NCBI GenBank assembly: GCA_003268905.1
Contig: QLTU01000006.1
Coordinates: 1 to 64,000 of the forward strand
Length of the DNA: 64,000 bases
Direction: 5' to 3'
Origin: Acidovorax defluvii
GTDB lineage: Bacteria; Pseudomonadota; Gammaproteobacteria; Burkholderiales; Burkholderiaceae_C
Shown: positions 7,596-16,802 of the stretch, piece after piece
How positions within the stretch are numbered: position 1 is the stretch's first letter
How the letters are laid out: every line of letters starts with the position of its first letter
Program-made: the position numbers and the translations under genes
The notes under the pieces: model-generated
Told to the model about the DNA's origin: nothing
The model's database searches: none
What the model saw: the letters and a program-made list of their open reading frames with translations, nothing else

Positions 7596-10171
7596 GCGGC
7601 CACTCCCGCTTCGGCGCAGCGCCGGGCCAGGTGCGCCAGGGCTTCTTCCACCTGGTCCACCAGCACCAGGCACAGGTCGCCCGGCTGCAGGCGATCCAGG
7701 GCAGTGTCGATGGCAATGAACTCGCCCCGGATTTCCTCGACATGCCTGGTGCGGGCTGCGCCGGCAAGGCCTTCACGCAGCAGCGCCATCACTTCGCCAT
7801 CGCCGCGGCCGCGCTGGGCGGCGTCCTGGTACAGGATCACGTCGTCAAAGGCCGCGCCGAGGATCACGGTCTGCTCGCGGATGTCTTCGTCGCGGCGGTC
7901 GCCGGCGCCGCTGATCACCACGCTGCGGCGGTTGCCGGGCAGTGCATCGACGGCGGCGACCAGGGCGCGCATGGCGTCGGGGTTGTGGCCGTAGTCGGCA
8001 ATCACCGTGGCGCCCTTGAAGTCCATGAGGTTGAAGCGGCCCGGGGCGTTGTCGCTGTCATTCACAAAGCCCGAAAGACCGCGGCGAATGGTCTGCCAGG
8101 GCAGGCCAGCGCCCCAGGCGGCCGCCACGCTGGCCATGACGTTTTCGACCTGAAAACCGATCTTGCCGTTGCGCGTGATGGGCACGTCGCGCAGGTGGAT
8201 GGTTTCGCGCCACGAGCCTTCTGCGGCCACCACGGAGTCGCCGTCCACATACACGGTGCGGTGGCCCTGGGCGCGGTGCGTGGCCATCACGGGGTGGTGG
8301 CGGTCGCTGGCAAAAAAGATGATCTTGCCGGGGCAAGACGAGGCCATGGCCGCCACGATGGGGTCGGTGGCGTTGAGCACGGCATAACCGGTGGCGGCCA
8401 CGTTCTGCACGATCACGCGCTTCAATACCGCCAGGTCTTCCACCGTGGTGATGTAGTTCAGCCCCAGGTGGTCGCCCGCGCCGATGTTGGTGACCACGGC
8501 CACCTGGCAGCGGTCAAAACCCAGGCCTTCGCGCAAGATGCCGCCACGGGCCGTTTCGAACACCGCCGCGTCTACCTCGGGGTGCAGCAGCACGTTGCGG
8601 GCGCTCTTGGGGCCACTGCAGTCGCCGCTGTCGATCTGGCGGCCGTTCACATACACGCCGTCGGTGTTGGTCATGCCCACGCGCAGGCCTTGCGCGGTGA
8701 ACAGGTGGGCGATCAGGCGTGCGGTAGTGGTCTTGCCGTTGGTGCCGGTGACGGCCACCACCGGGATGCGGCCGTTGTCGCCATGGGCGAACAGGCGGTC
8801 CACCATGGCCTGGCCCACGTTGCGGGGCTTGCCATAGCTGGGGGCCAGGTGCATGCGCAGGCCGGGGGCGGCATTCACTTCCACAAAGCCGCCGCCTTGT
8901 TCTTCCAGCGGGCGCAACACGGTTTCGGCCACCATGTCCACGCCGCAGATGTGCAGGCCCACCATCTGGGCGGCGGCCACGGCGCGGGCGGCCACTTCGG
9001 GGTGCACGTCATCGGTCACATCGGTGGCGGTGCCGCCGGTGGACAGGTTGGCGTTGTTGCGCAGGATGACGCGCTGGCCCTTGGAGGGCACCGAATCGGG
9101 CGTCAAATCCTGCATGGCCAGGCGGGCCACGGCAATGTCATCGAGGCGTATCTTGGTGAGCGAGGTGGCGTGGCCTTCGCCACGGCGCGGGTCGAGATTG
9201 ACCTGGTCCACCAGCTCGCGCACGGTGTGCTGGCCGTCGCCCAGCACCTGGGGCGGCTCGCGCCGGGCGGCGGCCACCAGCTGGTCGCCCACCACCAGCA
9301 GGCGGAAATCGTGGCCGGGCAAAAAGCGCTCGACCATCACGGTGCCGTAGTCGGCCGCGTTCTTGTAGGCTTCTTCGAGCTGGGCGCGGTCGGTGATGTT
9401 GACCGTGACGCCCTTGCCCTGGTTGCCGTCCTGGGGCTTCACCACCACGGGCAGGCCGACCTTGAGGGCGACTTCCCAGGCTTCCTCAATGGTTTCGACC
9501 GGCTGGCCCAGCGGCACCGGCACGCCGGCCGCGTGCAGCAGGCGCTTGGTGAGGTCTTTGTCCTGGCCAATGGATTCGGCGACGGCGCTGGTGGAGTCGA
9601 TTTCGGCGGCCTGGATGCGGCGCTGCCTGGAACCCCAGCCAAACTGCACCAGGCTGCCGCGGGTGAGGCGGCGAAACGGAATGTCGCGCGCCACGGCGGC
9701 ATCGACGATGGCGCCGGTGCTCGGGCCCAGGCGCTCGTCTTCGTCCAGCTCTCGCAGGTCGGCAATGGCGGCTTCGGCATCGAAGTCGCCCTGGCCCAGC
9801 GCGGCGTTGATGAGGCGCTGGGCATCTTCAAAGGCCTGCCGGCCCACCGCTTCCTCGCTGTATTCCACGACCACCTGGTACACGCCGGGATCGATCGTGG
9901 CGGTGGTGCGGGCAAAGGTCACCGGGCAGCCGGCCTGAGCCTGCAGGGCCAGCGCTGCCGTTTGCAGCACATGGGCAAGCGAGACATCGCCGCTGCCGCC
10001 TTCGGGGTGCAACATGCCGATGGCCGGAAACAAGGCCCGCAGCCGGGCTTCGAAGCCGTCCATGCGGGAGATGGCCTGTTCAGACTCGGCGCAGGCCACC
10101 ACGGCCTCGATGGCCATGTGGCGGCTCCAGAGGTTGGGGCCGCGCAGGGCCCGGGTGCGAGATACATCCAT
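7592..10171 (-). CDS. cphA: Cyanophycin synthetase CphA
   Basis: 859-residue enzyme making cyanophycin (multi-L-arginyl-poly-L-aspartate) from Asp and Arg with two ATP per building block. Three regions are visible: an N-terminal domain (about 1-160), an ATP-grasp domain (KPQDGNQGKGVTVNI, VMVERFLPGHDFRLLVVG, EVNAAPGLRMHLAPS), and a Mur-ligase-like domain from about residue 470 with an intact P-loop GTNGKTTTARL and the DYGHNPDAMRAL block. Length matches known CphA enzymes. It follows the second cphA gene by 79 bp on the same strand and is coupled to creA. It should be the active polymer synthetase of the pair. Confidence 0.96.
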   Translation of the reverse strand: MDVSRTRALRGPNLWSRHMAIEAVVACAESEQAISRMDGFEARLRALFPAIGMLHPEGGSGDVSLAHVLQTAALALQAQAGCPVTFARTTATIDPGVYQVVVEYSEEAVGRQAFEDAQRLINAALGQGDFDAEAAIADLRELDEDERLGPSTGAIVDAAVARDIPFRRLTRGSLVQFGWGSRQRRIQAAEIDSTSAVAESIGQDKDLTKRLLHAAGVPVPLGQPVETIEEAWEVALKVGLPVVVKPQDGNQGKGVTVNITDRAQLEEAYKNAADYGTVMVERFLPGHDFRLLVVGDQLVAAARREPPQVLGDGQHTVRELVDQVNLDPRRGEGHATSLTKIRLDDIAVARLAMQDLTPDSVPSKGQRVILRNNANLSTGGTATDVTDDVHPEVAARAVAAAQMVGLHICGVDMVAETVLRPLEEQGGGFVEVNAAPGLRMHLAPSYGKPRNVGQAMVDRLFAHGDNGRIPVVAVTGTNGKTTTARLIAHLFTAQGLRVGMTNTDGVYVNGRQIDSGDCSGPKSARNVLLHPEVDAAVFETARGGILREGLGFDRCQVAVVTNIGAGDHLGLNYITTVEDLAVLKRVIVQNVAATGYAVLNATDPIVAAMASSCPGKIIFFASDRHHPVMATHRAQGHRTVYVDGDSVVAAEGSWRETIHLRDVPITRNGKIGFQVENVMASVAAAWGAGLPWQTIRRGLSGFVNDSDNAPGRFNLMDFKGATVIADYGHNPDAMRALVAAVDALPGNRRSVVISGAGDRRDEDIREQTVILGAAFDDVILYQDAAQRGRGDGEVMALLREGLAGAARTRHVEEIRGEFIAIDTALDRLQPGDLCLVLVDQVEEALAHLARRCAEAGVAA

Positions 10172-10250
10172 GAAAGTGTCTTTCTGTGGTCCATCAGGGC
10201 TGGCAGGCCCCGGTCAGTTCGAGGGCGATGGAATCAACAACGGGTTGGCA

Positions 10251-12461
10251 TCAGGTGGGCAGGGTGCTCACGGACGGCAGTTCGGGCTCGAAAGTCTTGA
10301 TCCCGGCGCCGATGAGGTCGGGGGCAATGTCCAGCGCCCAGGCGGCGCCAATTGCGGCCAGCAGGGCATCGGTGTCGGGCATGATGGCGTTGCGCCCGAA
10401 CGTCAGCTCGGACAGCGTGCCCAGCACATGCTCTGCGCTGCCCGTGGCCAGTACCACGCGGTTGTTGCGCACCACCACGGCCCGGCCATGGTCGCGGGCG
10501 CGGTGTTCCACGATGGCGGGCAGGCTGGCGTCTTGTGCGTACAGCACCACGTCGCCATCGCACAGCGGGGCGAGATCGGCCACTTGTGGGTCGGCAGCGT
10601 TGAGCACGGCGGCGCCGCCGTCCAGCACCACATCCACCTGCGTGCGCAGCACCTTGGTCATCTGCTCACGGGTCTGGATGTCGAATTCGGCCAGGTTTTC
10701 TGCGCCGTCCATGTCGGTGACCACGCCTACCTGGCAGCGGTCGTAGGCCAGCCCGTCGCGCAGGATGGTGCGGGCGTCGTTTTCAATCACGGCCGCTTGC
10801 ACCATGCGGTTCATGAGCATGCGGTGGGCCGCCTCCCAGTGGGCGCTGTCAGCGGATTCCACGCAGCGGCGGTCCAGAAAAAGGCCATCACGGCAGGCCA
10901 GGCCGGTGTGACGACCGCCCAGATGCAGCAGCCAGGCCACCAGGCGTGCAATGGTGGCGGTGCCCCGGGTGCCGGCCACGCCCACCACCGGGATGCGGCC
11001 GACGGTGTCATCGTCTTGGTGTTCTTCTGCGGGGAACAGGTGCTCGACGATGGCCTGGCCCACGGGCCGGGGCGCGCCCTCCGCGGGCTTGAGGTGCATG
11101 AGCAGGCCGGGGCCGGCGTTGACTTCCACAATGGCGCCGCCTTGTTCGTGCAGCGGGCGGGAGATGTCCTGCGCCACCATGTCGATACCGGCAATGTCCA
11201 GCCCCACCACCTTGGCTGCCAGCGCCGCGATGTAGGCCACCTCGGGATGCACGTCGTCGGTGCAATCCACGGCCACGTTGCCGTTGCGCTGCACCACGAT
11301 CTGGCGGCCCGCGACGGGCACGGAGTCTGCGCCCAGGTCCTGGCGCTTGAGTTCGAGCTGCACCTTGGTGTCGGTTGCCAGGTCGATGATTTCGAGCGGG
11401 TATTCTTCTTCGTAGCCCCGGCGTGGGTCGGAGTTGAGCTGGGTGTCGATCAGTTCCTTGACGGTGGACCGGCCATTGCCGGTGATGGACACCACTTCAC
11501 CCCGCGCCGCCGCCACCAGCTTGCCGCCCACCACCAGCAGGCGGTGTTCATCACCCAGGATGAAGCGCTCCACCATCACGTCGCTGCCTTCGGGGTAGGC
11601 GACGTGGTAGGCCGCCTCAATGTCTTCCTTCTTTCGCAGGTCCAGCGTCACGCCTCGGCCATGGTTGCCGTCCGAGGGCTTCACCACGACGGGCAGGCCG
11701 ATGTCCTCGGCGGCTTCCCAGGCCTCTTCAGGGCTGTTGACCACCTGGCCGTCTGGGATGGGCACACCGCAGGATTTGAGCAGGCTCTTGGTGAGGTCCT
11801 TGTCGGAGGCGATGCCCTCGGCAATGGCGCTGGTGAATTCGCTCTCGGCCGTCCAGATGCGGCGCTGGCGGGCCCCGTAACCCAGCTGCACCAGGTTGCC
11901 GTCGTTCAGGCGGATATGCGGGATGCCGCGGTCGGTGGCCGCCGTGACGATGCACGCGGTGCTGGGGCCCAGGTAGCGGTCGTCCACCTCGGTGCGCACC
12001 TTGGCCACGGCCGACGGCACATCAAAAGGTTCATCGTTGATGGCGGCCATCAGCAGGCGGTGGCCTTGTGCCAGTGCCATGCGTGCCACCTGCTCGTCGC
12101 GGGCACGGAACACCATGCGGTAAACGCCGCGCACCGACGTGCTGCGCGTCTGGCCAAAGCCCGTGGGCATGCCCGACAGGTTGAGCAGCTCGATGACGAC
12201 ATGCTCCAGCACATGGCCACACCAGGTGCCTTCTTGCAGCCGCTGCAGGAAACCGCCGCGCTCGCCCACGCCGCAGTGGTGCTCTTCCAGCGCCGGCAGC
12301 CAGGTGGTGAGGCGGTGGTTCAGCCCGGGAATGGTGTGGGAGGGATGGTCTTCCAGAACACCAAGGTCGAGCCAGACCTCGAGTGCCGGCCGGTAGGTCC
12401 AGATGTTGGGGCCGCGCAGGTAATTGATGCGGAGCAGTTGGATATCGTCGATTTTTGCCAT
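10251..12461 (-). CDS. Second cyanophycin synthetase paralogue (CphA') with degenerate Mur-ligase P-loop
   Basis: 736 residues, about 120 shorter than its neighbour. The N-terminal and ATP-grasp regions are well conserved (LRGPNIWTYRP, GPSTACIVTAATDRGIP, KPSDGNHGRGVTLDL, FILGDEHRLLVVGGKL, EVNAGPGLLMHLKP). In the C-terminal domain, where CphA has GTNGKTTTARL, this protein reads GTRGTATIARL: the P-loop lysine and following threonine are lost. The domain also ends early. Paired cphA and cphA' genes are known in beta-proteobacteria such as Ralstonia. The sequence suggests one ligase half-reaction or a structural role rather than full synthesis. I chose ATG 12461 (MAKIDDIQLLRINYLRG) because homology starts there, although the frame is open to 12593. 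Confidence 0.92.
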   Translation of the reverse strand: MAKIDDIQLLRINYLRGPNIWTYRPALEVWLDLGVLEDHPSHTIPGLNHRLTTWLPALEEHHCGVGERGGFLQRLQEGTWCGHVLEHVVIELLNLSGMPTGFGQTRSTSVRGVYRMVFRARDEQVARMALAQGHRLLMAAINDEPFDVPSAVAKVRTEVDDRYLGPSTACIVTAATDRGIPHIRLNDGNLVQLGYGARQRRIWTAESEFTSAIAEGIASDKDLTKSLLKSCGVPIPDGQVVNSPEEAWEAAEDIGLPVVVKPSDGNHGRGVTLDLRKKEDIEAAYHVAYPEGSDVMVERFILGDEHRLLVVGGKLVAAARGEVVSITGNGRSTVKELIDTQLNSDPRRGYEEEYPLEIIDLATDTKVQLELKRQDLGADSVPVAGRQIVVQRNGNVAVDCTDDVHPEVAYIAALAAKVVGLDIAGIDMVAQDISRPLHEQGGAIVEVNAGPGLLMHLKPAEGAPRPVGQAIVEHLFPAEEHQDDDTVGRIPVVGVAGTRGTATIARLVAWLLHLGGRHTGLACRDGLFLDRRCVESADSAHWEAAHRMLMNRMVQAAVIENDARTILRDGLAYDRCQVGVVTDMDGAENLAEFDIQTREQMTKVLRTQVDVVLDGGAAVLNAADPQVADLAPLCDGDVVLYAQDASLPAIVEHRARDHGRAVVVRNNRVVLATGSAEHVLGTLSELTFGRNAIMPDTDALLAAIGAAWALDIAPDLIGAGIKTFEPELPSVSTLPT

Positions 12462-12652
12462 GTTGCGGAGCGGTTCAGGGGCACCGGGCGGGCCGGACAG
12501 GGAGTGCAATTGTGCGCCCGGTTGTGCGTGAGTTTTGCTATTGAAGGGGTGGAGGGGAGAGCCGTTTGCTCCGGCGCTTCGGGTTTCGGTCAAAATTCCG
12601 GCTTCTGCACCGCGTGCGGCTTTGTGTCGCCGGCGGCAGAGAACCCAAACTT

Positions 12653-14965
12653 ATGCAACATCACCATTCTGTGGACGCCTCCGGTGTCTTTTCTGGCCCC
12701 CAAGGGGCCGATTTGCGGGCCATGCTCGCTCCCCAAGAGAACGTGCTGGCCGCGTTACAGGTTGACCTGAGCGCCGAACTGCGCTTTGCCACCGGGTGGG
12801 TGGTGCTGACCCCGGAGCACATCCTGGCCTGTGACCCGGGCGCTGCCGCCTGGCGTGCCTGGCCATTGTCCGGCGGGCTGGCGCTGCGGTTGCAAGACCA
12901 TGGCGGGGTGGGAACGCTGGAGCTGCAGGCCCCCGATGCGCGGCTGGCCTTCTGGCGGTTCACCCTGGGCAATCATCCCCAGGCCCTGCGCCTGGTGCAG
13001 CGTTTCGAGCAGGCGGTGGACCGCGGCCTGGTGGCTGGTGCGGCGCCGCAAGAGGCCGACGAGCCCACCTGCCCCCTGTGCCATACCCCGCTGCCCCCCG
13101 ACACCGAAGAATGCCCCGCCTGCGCGCGTGCGCAGCCGCCGCAAACGTCTACCTGGGTGCTGCTGCGCCTGTGGCGCTTTGCGCGCCCCTACCGCAAGCA
13201 GCTGGCCGCTGGCTTTGCCCTCACACTGGCTTCTACTGCGGCCACGCTGGTGCCGCCCTATCTCACCATCCCGCTGATGGATGACATCCTGATCCCGTTC
13301 CAGAACGGCCAGCAGATCGAGCCCGGGCTGGTCGTGCTGTATCTGAGCGGCCTGCTGCTATCGGCACTGGCTGCATGGGGGCTCTCCTGGGCGCGCACCT
13401 ACATCCTGGCGCTGGTGTCCGAGCGCATTGGCGCCGACCTGCGCACCACCACCTACGAGCACCTGCTGCGCCTGTCGCTTGACTACTTTGGCGGCAAGCG
13501 CACGGGTGATCTGATGGCGCGCATCGGCTCCGAGACCGACCGCATCAACGTGTTCCTGTCGCTGCATGCCCTCGATTTCGTCACCGATGTGCTGATGATC
13601 TGCATGACGGCGGCCATCCTTTTCTCGATCAACCCCTGGCTGGCATTGGTCACACTGGTGCCGCTGCCCTTTATTGGCTGGATGATTCACACCGTGCGCG
13701 ACCGCCTGCGCACGGGTTTCGAAAAGATCGATCGCGTGTGGTCCGAGGTGACCAATGTGCTGGCCGACACCATTCCGGGCATCCGCGTGGTCAAGGCATT
13801 CGCCCAGGAAAAGCGCGAAGCCCAGCGCTTTCGCGATGCCAACCAGCACAACCTGGAAGTGAACGACAAGCTCAACAAGACCTGGTCGGTGTTCACGCCT
13901 ACCGTGTCGCTGCTGACCGAAATCGGCCTGCTCGTGGTCTGGGCGTTCGGCATCTGGCTGGTGTCGCACAACCAGATCACCGTGGGTGTGCTAACGGCCT
14001 TCATTGCCTACATCGGGCGCTTTTACGGCCGGCTCGACTCCATGAGCCGCATCGTTTCGGTCACGCAAAAGGCAGCGGCGGGCGCCAAGCGCATCTTTGA
14101 CATCCTGGACCATGTGAGCAACGTGCCCGACCCGGTTCAACCCGTGAAGCTGGCCCGCGTGGAGGGCGCGATCCAGATGCGCAACGTGGGCTTTCGCTAC
14201 GGCAGCCGCGCGGTCATCAAGCACCTGGATCTGGACATTCGCCCCGGCGAGATGATCGGCCTGGTGGGGCACAGCGGCTCGGGCAAGAGCACGCTGGTCA
14301 ACCTGATCAGCCGGTTTTACGACGTGAGCGACGGTTCCATCCAGGTCGATGGCGTGGACATTCGGCGTTTTGCCGTGGCCGACTACCGCCGCCACATCGG
14401 CCTGGTGCTGCAGGAGCCCTTCCTGTTTTTCGGCACCATTGCCGAGAACATTGCCTACGGCAAGCCCGATGCCACGCGTGAAGAGATCATTGCGGCCGCC
14501 CGCGCCGCCCATGCGCACGAGTTCATCCTGCGCCTGCAGCACGGCTACGACTCGCTGGTGGGCGAGCGCGGCCAGGGCCTGTCGGGCGGCGAGCGCCAGC
14601 GCATCAGCATTGCCCGCGCGCTGCTGATCGACCCGCGCATCCTGATCCTGGACGAAGCTACGTCGGCCGTGGACACCGAAACCGAAAAGGAAATCCAGAA
14701 GGCGCTCGATAACCTGGTGCAAGGACGCACCACCATTGCCATCGCCCACCGCCTGTCCACCCTGCGCAAGGCCGATCGGCTGGTGGTGATGGACCGGGGC
14801 GAAGTGGTCGAGGTCGGGCCGCACGACGAACTCATGGCAAAAGAGGGCGCTTACTGGCGGCTGTATGAAGCGCAGGCCCGCCGAGCCGAAGAAGACGCAC
14901 AGGCGGCTGGCGTCATCATCGACAGCGGTCTGCTGCACCCGGCGCACCCCGCTGGCAATACTTGA
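12653..14965 (+). CDS. Cyanophycin-associated ABC transporter with N-terminal zinc ribbon
   Basis: 770 residues. Residues 1-135 form a non-membrane domain unrelated to usual exporters. A CPLC...CPAC zinc ribbon follows (Cys 140, 143, 154, 157). Then comes a type-IV exporter membrane domain (RPYRKQLAAGFALTLASTAA ... six hydrophobic segments) and an ATPase with Walker A GHSGSGKST (about 540-548), signature LSGGERQ (about 643) and Walker B ILILDEATSA. It is divergent from the cphA' gene and followed 20 bp later by a DUF1854 gene. I recall these two families being described as cyanophycin-metabolism associated. The substrate is unknown; arginine/aspartate peptides are a guess from context. Confidence 0.88.
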   Translation: MQHHHSVDASGVFSGPQGADLRAMLAPQENVLAALQVDLSAELRFATGWVVLTPEHILACDPGAAAWRAWPLSGGLALRLQDHGGVGTLELQAPDARLAFWRFTLGNHPQALRLVQRFEQAVDRGLVAGAAPQEADEPTCPLCHTPLPPDTEECPACARAQPPQTSTWVLLRLWRFARPYRKQLAAGFALTLASTAATLVPPYLTIPLMDDILIPFQNGQQIEPGLVVLYLSGLLLSALAAWGLSWARTYILALVSERIGADLRTTTYEHLLRLSLDYFGGKRTGDLMARIGSETDRINVFLSLHALDFVTDVLMICMTAAILFSINPWLALVTLVPLPFIGWMIHTVRDRLRTGFEKIDRVWSEVTNVLADTIPGIRVVKAFAQEKREAQRFRDANQHNLEVNDKLNKTWSVFTPTVSLLTEIGLLVVWAFGIWLVSHNQITVGVLTAFIAYIGRFYGRLDSMSRIVSVTQKAAAGAKRIFDILDHVSNVPDPVQPVKLARVEGAIQMRNVGFRYGSRAVIKHLDLDIRPGEMIGLVGHSGSGKSTLVNLISRFYDVSDGSIQVDGVDIRRFAVADYRRHIGLVLQEPFLFFGTIAENIAYGKPDATREEIIAAARAAHAHEFILRLQHGYDSLVGERGQGLSGGERQRISIARALLIDPRILILDEATSAVDTETEKEIQKALDNLVQGRTTIAIAHRLSTLRKADRLVVMDRGEVVEVGPHDELMAKEGAYWRLYEAQARRAEEDAQAAGVIIDSGLLHPAHPAGNT

Positions 14966-14985
14966 TTGACACCGAAGGAACCGCC

Positions 14986-15483
14986 ATGAACACCACTGCC
15001 TTCACGCTTGTGTCCTCTCCTGTATTCACCCTGGCTCGCAACTCCCACGGCCGCCTGGTTCTGACCCAGCCCGACGGCACTGCCCATGAGGGCGTAACGC
15101 CCGTGCGCGCATTTCCCATTGCGGCGCCCTCCGAAGGCCTTTCGCTCATCGGCCCGGATGGCCATGAGCTGGCATGGATTGACCGCCTGGACCAGCTGCC
15201 CGAGTCGGCACGCCACCTTATTGATGAGGAGCTGGCGGTACGGGAGTTTGTGCCCACTATCAGCCAGATCACGTCCGTATCGAGTTTCTCCACCCCCAGC
15301 ACCTGGGCCGTTGTCACCGACAAAGGGCCCGCGCAGTTTGTGCTGAAGGCCGAGGAAGACATTCGTCGCCTGGGCGGGCGCACGCGTCTGCTGATTTCCG
15401 CGGGGGACGGCATGCAGTTTCGGGTGCCGGACACCACGGTGCTGGACAAGCACTCCCGGCGCTTGCTGGAGCGGTTTCTGTAA
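14986..15483 (+). CDS. DUF1854 protein, cyanophycin-cluster associated
   Basis: 165 residues with no signal peptide or membrane segment. Recognisable family blocks are HEGVTPVRAFPIAAPSEGLSL, GHELAWIDRLDQLP and EEDIRRLGGRTRLLISAGDG, followed by FRVPDTTVLDKHSRRLLERF. It starts at ATG 14986 behind GAAGGA, 20 bp after the ABC transporter, so the two are surely co-transcribed. DUF1854 has no known activity; its consistent position beside cyanophycin genes suggests a partner of the transporter. An imperfect hairpin follows at 15568-15602. Confidence 0.85.
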   Translation: MNTTAFTLVSSPVFTLARNSHGRLVLTQPDGTAHEGVTPVRAFPIAAPSEGLSLIGPDGHELAWIDRLDQLPESARHLIDEELAVREFVPTISQITSVSSFSTPSTWAVVTDKGPAQFVLKAEEDIRRLGGRTRLLISAGDGMQFRVPDTTVLDKHSRRLLERFL

Positions 15484-15567
15484 GCGCTTCGGAGCGCGTT
15501 GCGCAAGAAGGCGCGGGTATCGCTACACCGGCTGTTTTTAAGGGTAAACCCTTGTTTTGGCCCATAA

Positions 15568-15602
15568 GGCGAAAAAGGGCTTAATTTCCCCTTCTTTTTG
15601 CC
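15568..15602 (+). terminator. Possible terminator after the DUF1854 gene
   Basis: Imperfect inverted repeat GGCGAAAAAGGG ... CCCTTCTTTTTGCC, 85 bp after the stop. There is no T-run beyond the stem, so termination is only a suggestion. Confidence 0.35.
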
Positions 15603-15665
15603 GTTATGGATGTACGAGGAGGCTGTAAAGCAATTTCTCGTTTCCATTCATGAAGGGCCATGGTT

Positions 15666-16097
15666 ATGCAACTGCCACCTGTCGATCGATCGCCAAGCTG
15701 GCGTCCTCAGGGCGCTGATTTGTATTCCACTGGTGCTTCGGGCGCCCCTGCGGTGCGTCCCATCAACGCGCCCAACCCGGTCGAGTCCATGGACCGGCTG
15801 GGAGAAGGCGCCATCGTGCGCGAGCCCGATAAGCCCTCCGCCCCAGAGGCCCCCAACCGCGACTGGACGGAAGTCAAGAAAAAAGAAACGGTCGAGGAGC
15901 CCCCCGAGCCACCCAAGGAGCCCATTTCCAAGCAGCTGCTGGAGTTCATTCAGTCCATGTGGCGGGCCAGCGGAAGTGCGGTCGAACTGGCGCAGGACAT
16001 CAACAAGATGACCCTGCAGGAGCGCCTGGCCCAGCAGGTCAAGAATGAGCCGTTGACCTACTCCGACCCCAAGATCAAGCGCACTTCGGGTCTTTGA
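15666..16097 (+). CDS. Uncharacterised hydrophilic protein
   Basis: 143 residues; I do not recognise a domain. The N-terminal half is Pro-rich and probably disordered (VRPINAPNPVESMDRLGEG, EEPPEPPKEPISK). The C-terminal half (LLEFIQSMWRASGSAVELAQ, MTLQERLAQQVKNEPLTYSDPKI) is likely helical and amphipathic. There is no signal peptide. ATG 15660 (MVMQLPP) is an alternative start six bases upstream. The gene stands alone between the cyanophycin cluster and a dispersed repeat. Confidence 0.6.
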   Translation: MQLPPVDRSPSWRPQGADLYSTGASGAPAVRPINAPNPVESMDRLGEGAIVREPDKPSAPEAPNRDWTEVKKKETVEEPPEPPKEPISKQLLEFIQSMWRASGSAVELAQDINKMTLQERLAQQVKNEPLTYSDPKIKRTSGL

Positions 16098-16185
16098 GAG
16101 CCTGTTCAAGGCGGGCTGCGCCGCACGCGCCTTTTCTCTGCCACTGCAGCCCCGCGCCCGGGCCGATAGCGGCAATTGGATGATC

Positions 16186-16222
16186 CGATTGCTATTGAAT
16201 TAATAGCTTTTGGCGCTTAATA
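16186..16222. repeat. Dispersed palindrome, copy 4
   Basis: TTGCTATTGAATTAATAGCT followed by TTTGGCGCTTAA. This copy is the closest match to the one embedded in gspF. It sits between two convergent genes. Confidence 0.65.
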
Positions 16223-16243
16223 TTCCAGCGTTCAGGGCACATT

Positions 16244-16633
16244 TCACTCGGAGCGCAATTCTTTGGAAGGCTTGGCCGCAGGGGTACGCGAGTCAAGTTC
16301 GGCTTGCGCGGCCCGCTTGCGCTCGCGTTCGGCGCGGTATTTGGCAGCAAAAACCCGTACTTCGGCGTAAGACACCAAATTGTCGTGGTCGGTATCGGTG
16401 TCGTCGAAGGCGGCAGACAACGGTGGGAAAAGCGCGACTTCGCTGCGGCTGAGCCTGCCGTCGCCATTGAAGTCAAGCATCTTGAACTGCTGCATGGCCT
16501 TGATTTCCCCCTTGGAAAGTGGGGCTGCAGCCGGATGGCTGGCAGCGGCCATGGCGGGGTCAGTGGCCGCTGGGGGGTTGGCGAGCGCCAGGCTACACCC
16601 CAAGGCGGCCAGCAGTGCCATAGAAATTTTCAT
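16244..16633 (-). CDS. Secreted EF-hand protein
   Basis: 129 residues. The signal peptide is MKISMALLAALGCSLALA, cleaved before NPPAATD. Two EF-hand loops follow: DFNGDGRLSRSE, a canonical calcium loop, and DTDHDNLVSYAE. The C-terminus is charged (AAKYRAERERKRAAQAELD). The protein is predicted to bind calcium in the periplasm; no enzymatic domain is visible. ATG 16633 is preceded by AAGGAG at good spacing, which decides against several upstream starts. Confidence 0.85.
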   Translation of the reverse strand: MKISMALLAALGCSLALANPPAATDPAMAAASHPAAAPLSKGEIKAMQQFKMLDFNGDGRLSRSEVALFPPLSAAFDDTDTDHDNLVSYAEVRVFAAKYRAERERKRAAQAELDSRTPAAKPSKELRSE

Positions 16634-16802
16634 GCGCAAGGCTCCTTGGACTGAAACGTCATGGTGGCACAGCTGCGGCCATCTGGCAGGTTTGCAACGC
16701 TGCAGGCGCAGGCTTTGAACGCATGTTGCATTCGTCACCATACGGTTACCGATGTACACATCACACCTTCCGCCACCTTGGTGCTGCCCGGGCCTGCGGG
16801 CC

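Noticed and set aside
7631-12770. Very long open frames on the plus strand opposite both cphA genes
   Set aside because: They mirror the codon pattern of high-GC genes on the other strand, are rich in Gly, His and Val, and match no family. The minus-strand genes have full conserved motifs.
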